The position numbers and the translations under genes are program-made. From contig CM060732.1 in assembly GCA_030704615.1 (NCBI GenBank), positions 50,759,053 to 50,823,052 on the forward strand: a stretch of DNA of 64,000 bases, written 5' to 3'. Numbering within the stretch: the stretch's first letter is position 1; each line of letters starts with the position of its first letter. Shown here in pieces: positions 55,702-64,000 of this stretch. Below the pieces are notes generated by a model. It did not search any database and was not told where the DNA came from. It saw nothing but the letters and a program-made list of their open reading frames with translations. This stretch comes from Takakia lepidozioides. Lineage: Eukaryota; Streptophyta; Takakiopsida; Takakiales; Takakiaceae.

Positions 55702-56127
55702 GTGTCTGACCTCCAGATCTACAATCATGAGCCTGCCTGGGTGTGGAGTGTGGACTGCCTTAACAACAGGGATGAGTCAGGTGTCAGGTGCAAATTTGAG
55801 GATGCCTCTTTTCAATGACGTGTTTTAAGCTTTCACCGTGTAGCACAAGAGATGTCCCCAGTCTCCACATGAGAACTACATTTTCAGAAAAAGTATATAA
55901 CAACATATTGGAACTTCTCTCTCTGGATGTCGGGAACCAAATTGACTCCAAGCTGCGCTTTACAGCGATGTGCATAGTCTGTCACCGAAAGATAATGATC
56001 AGAGCATGTTCGTCGTGCACACCATGATCTTGAGCAGTGTACTTGAACTACAAGTCACCCAAGCTGTACAAAACCTACATAGAGCCCACCCCTGAAAGGG
56101 GGTACCTGCAAAGGGAAGAGAGGCTCT
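55702..56127. other. Non-coding spacer
   Basis: No recognised feature between the TTAGGCA element and the LINE tail. Confidence 0.4.
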
Positions 56128-56860
56128 CTTTTTTTTTTTTTTTTTTTAAAAGGGGAGGAAAAAATAACCAGGACAGGAGGCCATCAGGCTTCATCTTGGT
56201 AGACTGGGTAACACCCTAACAAGCCACAGAGGGCAGGCTTACTCAACTAGAATCCCAGGAGCCCTATCATCACTGAGCCATGTTCCTGGAGTTGAAAAGT
56301 ATGAAACTACATCTAAACAGGCCAACAATTGAAAGCCTAAGAAACTAAAGTCAAAGAGAGAAGGCCTTCCCAAAATGTGCAACAGCTGTGCATGGAAGGA
56401 ATTCACTGTCACTGCTAGCAACAAGGTGAACAACAACAGGTCCTGGAAGAAAAGCAGAACAGAGGTTCGGAGTAACCAAAGAGCATGTATGTCTAGCCTG
56501 TAGGAATACCAGGGCAGCGTCTAATGAAAACCAGGATGCTAACGATTGGCCTTGGAATTCTGTCCCTTGCGATGGCGCCAGTTGATGTCATCATCAACTT
56601 CCGCAGAGGAGCGCCAATGATTTGGGGAGTCACCAGTCGACTGGAGGTCTGGATGACCACTGGATGCCGTCTCCCTGCCTTTGACATAGCATTCCAAGGA
56701 GGCCCCATTCCGAGTCAAATTACGAGAGGAGAGAAGCCCACCGCTCCTCATTGCATCTTTGAACTTCGCATCCCCAGCCTTCTTGGTCCTCTTAATCCTC
56801 TCTTTAACCTTCCGCATTGCAGGCTCACGAGCAGCATCATGAACATCATGTCGGTGGTCC
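56128..56860 (-). mobile_element. LINE 3' end, copy 3
   Basis: On the minus strand an ORF (56817-56539) ends with DDINWRHRKGQNSKANR, the same C-terminal INWRH motif as the LINEs at 5.15 kb (FNWRHKK) and 26.8 kb (INWRHKR). The 3' UTR then runs to a poly-A tail of about 20 bases (poly-T at about 56130-56150 on the plus strand). Only the tail end of ORF2 is present, as in 5'-truncated insertions. It lies directly downstream of the RING-H2 pseudogene. Confidence 0.65.
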
Positions 56861-56948
56861 TGCGCTAAATTTCCTACACGACATAAGCAAAACCCTAAAC
56901 CCAGGGGGTCATGCCTGCCCAGAATCTTGATACCTACATATGAGACTT

Positions 56949-57610
56949 CTACATGAAGTCATCCATCATCCTCTGGAAGCTCTGCACCTCCCCAACTTTT
57001 GCCAGTTCGCTTGCCGTGGGAGGGCGAGGAGCGACCAGTGGAAGAGCCCGCCGACAGCAAGGACAGCTCGATTTCCTCGACAATCATTCCGTGATGCAAC
57101 TCACATGAAACACATGCCTGCACCCATGCAACGGTTGCACCATCGACGTCAACCTTTCTTGACAAATCGAGCAGTCCTGCCCTTGCTCGTTTGCCGTGGC
57201 CGACCTCCGCCAATCCGGCAGCAACCGCATGATCACCTCACTGGCGGGTGCATCAGGGTCGACGGCGTCCATACCTCGAAGACCGATTGCGTAACTCGGT
57301 GACCCCTGGGGCGCTCCCAAGATGATGGGGATGCGTATACCCTCCTGCACGTCACGCACCGATGCGACATCCCCGAACAGCAACGCAAGATTCTCATCTG
57401 TGTCGAGACCCATGCTCACCAATTTCTGCATGGGGGGGAACAAGCCGCGGAATTTGGCCAAGTCAAGAGGCCACGAGAAGGCGGACAGATCAATGCCGGC
57501 TTTGCTGCACTGCCTGCACCTCTGGTCGGTTCTTGTTGAGGGCTAAGTGCCTGATGGGCGCCATGGCATCCGATGCCATCTTCACTTTCGCAAACCAGGT
57601 GAGCCGGTGC
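56949..57610 (-). pseudogene. RING-H2 finger (E3 ubiquitin ligase type) gene, broken
   Basis: The minus-strand frame gives GLDTDENLALLFGDVASVRD, DPDAPASEVIMRLLPDWRR, then a RING-H2 domain: CSICQERL, GCRHVFHVSCITE, a TGA stop, then SCPCCRRALPLV. The spacing of the six Cys and two His fits C3H2C3. The stop occupies the position normally held by Trp; TGG to TGA is one base. The shifted first piece MASDAMAPIRHLALNKNRPE at about 57603 probably is the original N-terminus, separated by a frameshift near 57530. RING-H2 proteins recruit E2 enzymes for ubiquitination. The reading after the stop remains open to 56949 (QSFQRMMDDFM). Confidence 0.7.
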
Positions 57611-59859
57611 GCGATGAAGGTGAAACTCTGAGAGAGAGCTGATACTATACCCGACAGGCACACCAAAGGCAACTCAATACCACTGAGACAACTGAGACGC
57701 ACACCACCAGCAACACAAACCCTGTCCGAGGCTCTTATTTACACTAACTTCTGTTGACGTCAACTATGTATATGTACATATACGTAAGACCTACATTTCA
57801 GCTTCACTCAGTTCACTGTTCTTGTAAAGGCACATTCAGTCACTCGCTTTGGACAAAGTTTCTACAATCTGCCATTGGAATTTGTATTGACAGAGAGCTT
57901 TCAGACTCAAATTGTAACACTTCATGCACATCAACAACATGCCTGTGTGTCTGGCTATGCATTTCCAATCAAAGTCACGATGGTATACTCAGTCTGACCC
58001 TCACCTAGCTATATAATAATGGAAGCAACATCTCACATGTGGTTAGTGGATGATCATAGAGTGTTGGCTTCTCATCCAGCAGGTAGTTCTAGCTGTGACG
58101 TTCTTGGCAACGCAGATTCTTGATGAACGCAGAGTGCTGGTATACAGTGTGACAAAACGGCTGTGTTATTATTCTCTCGCGACATACCATCTACCCTTGC
58201 TGCAGCAGAGCAGTAGAAGCTAAGTAGAAGCTCAGCAGCATTAGAATCTTAGTAGCAGATAGAGTATTCTAGCCTCATTTTCTGCTACGAGTTCTATTCT
58301 GTATTCAGCATCGTTATAAATGTCTATTCATATACGAGTGAGACCTGAAGTCCTGCAATCCCCACAAATCTCTCAATCTCCTGCGTGTGTCGACTGGATG
58401 TATATGAACTCGTCATTTGCATACAGGATTCTTAATACTATTCCCTAGCTGGTTCCACTACTGGCCATGATGCTTTCAACGCATGATCACCATTAGTCTG
58501 AAGGTGATTAGATCACCACTCTGGTCTACGTAGATAGTGGTGGGTTTCCAGTCAACCTGCCGTTACTTCAATCTGCCTGATGAACCTCCAAATTGCAATC
58601 AGGCTCAACAACGTTACTAGCCAGTCCACGTGCTAATTAATCAGCTTCATCTGGACAGTAACTGGAATTAATCCATCAGCTCGAGCTCCTTTTCGAAAGC
58701 ACTTCGGCCTCGCGCAGGTTTGTTGAACTACAGATCTGGTGTAACAGCCGGGGTCCTGCACTCTGTTTCGTAGATGCAAATGGTTCCGTCGTAGGTAAAA
58801 TCGTAGAAATCCATCCAGGAGGATTCAGGTAGCTGTTTGTTTATGATGTGCGATTACTATGAAAGAAGTGGGGAGAGGAGACTGGGCCAGACTGGCCAGC
58901 CTCAGTGTGCGTAGAAGGGACTTAGTCCCTTGCTCGCCGTGGAGTATAGTGTCCGCTGGAGCTATTGCAGTCGAGAAAGGCAGTATATAAGGGAGCATCA
59001 ATAGATACTAGAGACTATAGCTCAATTGATGGGCCGGATGGCTTATCTACAGATGTGTAAGAATGTGTGAAGGTCACATTTAGGGAACAATTTCTAGTCC
59101 CTAATTAAGGAGTAATTAAGACCTCAAGTTTGAAGGTTTTGATGAGTTCACCAAAAACAATACAAAGAGCTCCCTACTTGTAAGGAGATTCCATAGTGAG
59201 TTGCACTCGAAAGGGACAAACAAAGCCTATTCTTTCCAGATTTTCCACTGTGCCTGCATGTTTGTCCGTGAGAGAGTGAGTGAGAGGGAGAGACACGGAG
59301 AGATAAATGACCTTAATGACTTTGAAAGTGGGAGAAGGAGAGAGAGAAATGATCTTGAGTGTTCACGTACGACGCCCACTGCCTCCCAGTCTGGGGGGCC
59401 ATCCAGCCCTGAGCGGTACCACTAATCTGCTCGAGTACTGTCCAGAATCATGGATTAGCATCCTGGAAATTGCAGAAAGCCGCCTAACATTTGGACTCGG
59501 AACTGATCTCTCAAACAAGAACTATAGATCTCACCGTGGCAGTTTGGACAGCCACTTGTTGATACTCTTCCCTACCAAAGACTTCATTGATCAACAATTT
59601 CATTTCAACTGTCAGCTATCTTGCATTGAAGATTCATGGATAGCAGCTATTGAATTTCCTATGGATTCCCTTCCTAGGCTTCAGTTGGATCCGAATAACG
59701 GCTGCAAGGGACATTAAACTAGTCCTGAGAGTTCACTTCTTGGAAAACAGAACAACCCGTTAGTTTAGGCTGAATGTGCGGAGGAAAATTAAGCCTTCAA
59801 GAGTGAGGGATTCACCGGATGATTTGCAAGTTTTCCCCTGTTTTCCCCACCCCCAGGAG
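57611..59859. other. Non-coding stretch, nothing recognised
   Basis: There is a GAGAG-rich patch at 59269-59345. An ORF at 59307-59717 has no family resemblance. A TATA-like GTTATAAATG lies at about 58313. No gene is supported. Confidence 0.4.
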
Positions 59860-60260
59860 AGATCTTGTTCAAGTATCTGATCAAACACCTCGCGAATTCC
59901 TGGTGCCATGTTGTCAAACACTATATGCATGCTTCATGTTCCATGCCCATTTCACGTAGATGTTAATTCTGGGCAGTCAACTGAATGATGTCAGCATGGA
60001 CCATGCCCATTCTGAGCATATGCTGTGATCAAGACATTCCAAGGGACCACATCTCATTTATCAATATTGTCAAACAGTAGGTGTAGAACATCCTTCATAC
60101 TCCCGCTTTTGGCGAGGGCAGTTTTCCACAATGATATCTTTCGCAATTCCAGCTTTGATGACATGAGCATGGACCTTTTTGCCCTTTCGAGAGCTCCTAG
60201 ACTGGCACAGGCCTTGAGAATGATAGTAATGTGACCTTGACAGAACACTCCTTCTCATAC
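59860..60260 (-). pseudogene. PPR fragment
   Basis: Minus-strand frames read IILKACASLGALERAKR, VHAHVIKAGIAKDII and, less clearly, further PPR-like phrases toward 59890 (VFDNMAPGI). These match the PLS-type repeats of the pseudogenes at 14-15 and 38-40 kb. Less than two motifs survive, with frame changes. Confidence 0.6.
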
Positions 60261-60836
60261 CATTTGCTCATAAATCTCGATTCAAGCATTGAATCACAGT
60301 GTCAGAGTAACTTTGTCCAGACATACACAAACTGCATAATCATACAGGAAGAGGTTGTGTTTTTGGGAGGGCTTTGACCCAGTCATGAATGAACACCTTG
60401 TCGGATACAATGTCTCTACATCGCATGTATCCCTTGAACCATCATTTGACACAAACACCCAGTTGACCTCGGTTCATCAGTTCGCTGTAGAATACTCATG
60501 ATTGGCAGAACAGAGAAGGAAACGAATGTTCATACCAACAAACTACCAACTTCAGCAAATATCGGAGAGGAGCGAGAGAGAGAGAAGAGAAAAAAGTAGT
60601 ACACTTGAGAGAAAGACGGCCTTGAGTTCAAAATGGGGGTGCAATACATTGAGCAGCCATGCCTTCAACCACACCCTACTTTATTGAGTATCGCTACATC
60701 TTAGCGCCCGACATCGTAAAGTCGGAGGACGCAAACACGCAGTCTTATTGTCGACTGGAAGGAGGTCATCTAAGTCCTGTTCAAATCGCCTACAAATTTG
60801 TGACAGAGAGCTATCTCGGAGGGTTCATATCAGGAG
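60261..60836. other. Spacer, nothing recognised
   Basis: Region between the PPR fragment and the 3' end of dirigent gene 3. No feature was recognised. Confidence 0.4.
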
Positions 60837-61406
60837 TCACAATCTCCGAGCTGAAGAGGCATAGGGCGGATAGAAAAGGTGAGTTTCAACGCTGAAGGTA
60901 AAAGACCATTCGCTCGTCCGATTGTATGTCTCTATGAATGCGTATCCCTGTGCCAATCGAAATTGCCCAGTTCCACCCACTACTGCGATCTCCCTCACAG
61001 GCTGCAGAACTGCATCATCGCCCTGATATGCAATGGTTCCGTTGTACTTGTCCGTGAATACAGCTGTGAACAACTGATGAATATGGGGAACTGGAAGGAA
61101 AACAGTGTTGGAGTACTGGCCTTGGGCATTCCCCAATTTTCTAGAGTTTTCGCTGGGTCCGTCAGTGATGAGATCGTCGACAATCACAAGGGTGCCCTGT
61201 TGTGGTGTAGTAATATTCCCACCAGGCCCAGCAATAATTACTGCTGTGTCATTCTCAGCTACCAATAAATTATCATGCACGTAGAATTTTATCACCTCCC
61301 GCCTCGGATACCCAGCCGAGTGCCCAGGTCGGACTGACTCAGCTGCTTGAAGAGTCGCGAAAAGCATGAAGCATGCAAGTGCAATGCCGATACGCTTGGT
61401 CTCCAT
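60837..61406 (-). CDS. Dirigent-like protein 3
   Basis: This is an intronless ORF of 189 residues when started at METKRIGIALACFMLFATLQ, which aligns with the METK start of dirigent 2; a longer in-frame start at 61466 adds 20 residues with no counterpart. The signal peptide is about residues 1-25. The dirigent domain reads VIKFYVHDNLL, VIIAGPGG, LVIVDDLITDGPS, LGNAQGQY, FTAVFTDKYNGTIAYQGDD and REIAVVGGTGQFRLAQGYA. Sequons NDTA, NGTI and NRTS are present. The C-terminus is longer than in genes 1 and 2 (PPYASSARRL). The predicted role is a secreted protein guiding phenoxy-radical coupling; the product is unknown. Confidence 0.92.
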   Translation of the reverse strand: METKRIGIALACFMLFATLQAAESVRPGHSAGYPRREVIKFYVHDNLLVAENDTAVIIAGPGGNITTPQQGTLVIVDDLITDGPSENSRKLGNAQGQYSNTVFLPVPHIHQLFTAVFTDKYNGTIAYQGDDAVLQPVREIAVVGGTGQFRLAQGYAFIETYNRTSEWSFTFSVETHLFYPPYASSARRL

Positions 61407-62066
61407 GACGTACTTCCAATCTGTGCTGCACACCAAAACAAGGATGTATACTCCTGCCCGAAGCAAAGAGCTACTAAGAATCAGAGTCCTAACAATAAGA
61501 GATGCCGAAATCGACGGATGACGCTGCTATGTAGAGTAGAATACCAGCTACTAAGGCAGAAAACCTGGAAAGTTTGCCCAGTACTACTCTTCCAAGAAGG
61601 ATGAAGCTCGAGTGTGCTCTAGTCTAGCTGCGTTGGTGATCAAACTCAAAACAGGGTAGTGATTTGAACGACTTCAGGGTTGTGAATTTAAACGAGTTGA
61701 GCTCTTGAAGAAGAAGACGAGGAAACTATTGGTGATCAAACTGAAAGCAAGGAATTGACATTCAACGTGTTGAACTGCTTTGTGAGGACGAAGACGAGGA
61801 AAACGTGTTGGGTCAACTGACAGATCTCGACAAAGTAGCTGTTAGCCTGCCAGTGTCAAGCCTCCACACGTTCGGTAGCTCGCCATCATTGACCATGAAA
61901 TTGTCTGGCCGCCATAACCCAGAAACAGAGCTCCACCCAACCAAACGGCCACAGCTTGTATGACTAGTTCTGTGATAGAGCGTTCCTCAACGGTGTGCGC
62001 AGGAATAGTTGGAGGCTATAGCTTGGAATGAGCATGCAACTCAACGCAGACAGAGATACCCGAAGA

Positions 62067-62095
62067 GGATGTATCACAGAGAACGTGATACATCC
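62067..62095. other. Perfect 11-bp hairpin
   Basis: GGATGTATCAC, seven bases, GTGATACATCC. It is too short for a microRNA precursor. The GTGATAC word repeats once more right after it (TGTGATACGG). Confidence 0.6.
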
Positions 62096-62531
62096 TGTGA
62101 TACGGTATGAACTATGAACGTGGCAGCTAAACAGAAAAGCCTTATTACATCCACTATACGACAATACAGCCTCAACATTAGTAGGTCCCTTTTCATTCCA
62201 GCCACTCGGGTCGAGCTTTTATCCCCAGAAGAGAGAGTTCTTAGAGTCCTCGTTAGGATAACTTGGCCCACATAGGTGGAACATAGGGCCTGTCACTTTT
62301 ATGTGAGAAGGTTCCATGCTGTCACTTGCAGGTGGTGGATCCTTGCAGATGCTTTGATATCTGTAGTAACTGGGGATTCAAATCTAGCTATGGTTCATCA
62401 CTAAGGATGATGTCTCCCTTGTGTGTGCCTAGAGAGAAGACTTTGATTGGTAAGGACCGGCGGTACTAAGAGCCACTTAGCCTTACTGGCTACTGCCCCT
62501 TTGGGGGGTGGGCCCTATTGTGCCTATGGGG

Positions 62532-62540
62532 GTATATAAA
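62532..62540 (+). promoter_or_regulatory. TATA-like element
   Basis: GTATATAAAGG in a GC-richer context is a strong TATA match. No gene is recognised downstream within the window; it may belong to a solo LTR or unknown transcript. Confidence 0.25.
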
Positions 62541-63285
62541 GGGGTTTTAAAATTTCCTACTCTTCTAGTTTCTCTTAAAAGCAACATTGGTAACCTGGTA
62601 CAGTATGTCAAAATAGTTTATCAATGGTCGGCCACGAACTCTTGTGCCAAATCCCCCATATATCGGGTTGGCCAATGTCGGCCACCAATATCTGCAAGCC
62701 AGTGAAAAATAATGCGTGGAAGCATGTTCTCATTTTTGTCCTCTAGCGTTGGCCAAGACTTGGAAGTTGACCTTGAATTGTGTGGATTGCTTTCTCGTCC
62801 ATTGTGTGAAAGAGGAAAAAAGAAAAACATGCAAGTGTTTCAAAAAATGAAATGCTTGAGATAGCCCACGATATGCACCCATCAATCAACATCAGCTCAA
62901 TAACCTATTCATGGTCACATCATGATCATGGTCACATCATAATCCACTCACAATACAAGCATAATCCATGAACTCACTCTTGCTTGCAAATTCCACACTC
63001 ACATAACCGTACTATACTCAACTAAACCCAAAAGCCAGCCGCCACCCTAAAGTCTAATCCCTAAAGCTTGGAGCAATCCAACATGGCCGTGGAGCATGGG
63101 GAGGATGCATATGGGACACGGTGAGTTGGTGGCTCCATGGCGAGGGAGGAGGCAAATGGGCATATGGAAACCACAAAAGGAAAGAAATCATAATCGTGGT
63201 TTTCATGTGCATTGGAGTATGCAAGCTCTATGTAAGAGTTTGGGGCAATGGAAGTAGTGTCTTAAACTTGCCTAATCAACAAGGA

Positions 63286-63350
63286 AAAACTCGATTTTAA
63301 CTAATTCCGAATTTTTGGCTTAAATCCGCACAAAACTTAATATAATCTTG
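63286..63350 (-). repeat. Shared tail motif, copy 3
   Basis: On the minus strand: TATTAAGTTTTGTGCGGATT, TAAGCCAAAAATTCGGAATT and AGTTAAAATCGAG. This matches the tails at 32.6 and 44.2 kb. The rest of the element would extend toward and past the right edge of the window. Confidence 0.55.
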
Positions 63351-64000
63351 TATTTAAATTAGACCAAATTATTATTACAGTACTAGTATCTTGGCAATTT
63401 TGACACAAATTGTAATATTTCAAATATTGTTGAAAATTTTGGAAATTGATTTTATGAAATTAAATAACTTTGTGAATGATAATAAAGCATCTATAGATGT
63501 TGAAATGAAATTTTTAAAATAAAATAAATATTCGACACATGATTGTTGAACTTGCCAAGGTACTACAGTATTACATTATGAAGCAATAAATTAAAAACTT
63601 ATCTTTCAAGTGAATTTGCATGACTCCAAATTCATTAAACGTCGACATTAAATAGTTAAAATTGAGTTGAATCACACTTGAACTTTCCACCATGGTTCCT
63701 CATTTTAAGCCGAGTCTGTGAGGCTTTGATGAAAAATAAGATAGTCCAACAAAGAGGAATCTGGTCATCACATATTATGATGACTTCCCCCCTCAAAATC
63801 TCAGCTCCACGAGGTATATAATATTTGCCAATGAACCCACTAACCCACTAGACATGGAATCCTCCACATGCTAGATTAAAACCTCTTCAGGGAAAAATCC
63901 GACACGTGCAAAGTGTCCCCTTCATACTAAGGATTCGGATACTGACACAATTCTTCTTTGATGAGATCATTGTGTGTCATGACTATCCTAAGGAGATACT
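63351..64000. other. AT-rich sequence, nothing recognised
   Basis: No coding or RNA feature. If the tail motif is a transposon end, this is its interior. Confidence 0.35.

Larger units (their letters stand above)
61407..63285. other. Non-coding stretch with minor motifs
   Basis: No gene was recognised. It contains the hairpin at 62067-62095 and a TATA-like site at 62532. It may include the promoter of dirigent gene 3 at its left end. Confidence 0.4.

Noticed and set aside
59307-59717. 136-codon ORF
   Set aside because: Starts in a GA-rich low-complexity patch and shows no conserved block; not supported as a gene.
60837-61466. Longer start for dirigent gene 3 at 61466
   Set aside because: The extra 20 residues precede a clear METK signal peptide that matches dirigent gene 2.

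Overview
The window looks like nuclear DNA of a land plant. It carries an intron-split, plastid-targeted ribosomal protein S9 gene, dirigent genes, a PLP-dependent class V aminotransferase-like gene, PPR genes of the PLS/DYW type, a RING-H2 gene and a plant Ty3 chromovirus. The many decayed DYW-type PPR copies and a piggyBac-type transposase point to a non-flowering plant such as a fern, lycophyte or bryophyte; that placement is inference. Gene density is low and transposon remnants dominate.

Layout. 1-3.65 kb: 3' part of a Ty3 chromovirus with its 3' LTR. 3.65-5.7 kb: a LINE 3' half. 6-9.3 kb: a diverged repeat and a dead Ty1/copia gag. 9.3-9.9 kb: dirigent gene 1 (minus). 10.5-13.3 kb: tRNA-like repeats, small tandem duplications and an unrecognised decayed coding stretch. 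14.2-15.7 kb: a broken PPR-DYW gene. 16.9-17.9 kb: the intact plastid S9 gene (minus), with two short tandem arrays upstream. 19.1-23.3 kb: a nine-exon class V aminotransferase-like gene, broken in exon 7. 24-27 kb: a hAT-like end and a second LINE. 27.6-28.1 kb: a cluster of four tRNA-like repeats. 28.6-30.2 kb: a piggyBac-type transposase whose two halves lie head to head. 30.6-32.2 kb: a diverged array rich in telomere-like CCCTAAA. 32.7-33.2 kb: a Harbinger-like MITE. 34.6-43.6 kb: three FCP1/SCP-like HAD phosphatase domains in various states of decay, with a PPR pseudogene between them that has amplified a 195-bp in-frame unit. 48-49.2 kb and 54.6-55.2 kb: two complete hAT-like elements with perfect 8-bp target duplications. 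52.6-53.9 kb: dirigent gene 2 and a dirigent pseudogene. 56.1-57.6 kb: a LINE tail and a RING-H2 pseudogene. 60.8-61.4 kb: dirigent gene 3 (minus).

Genes that look able to make protein are the three dirigent genes and plastid S9. The Ty3 pol ORF and one HAD ORF are also open but belong to mobile or degenerate contexts. No operon-like or pathway linkage is visible; the one local family is the dirigent genes.

The most unusual signal is a set of small transposon-like elements. Several share hAT-type ends beginning CAGTGTTG, yet each interior is built from its own dense short word (GGGTATA, GGTATG or GGGTCCGG). Elements of other superfamilies nearby show the same habit with other words (AGGGGCG, TTAGGCA).
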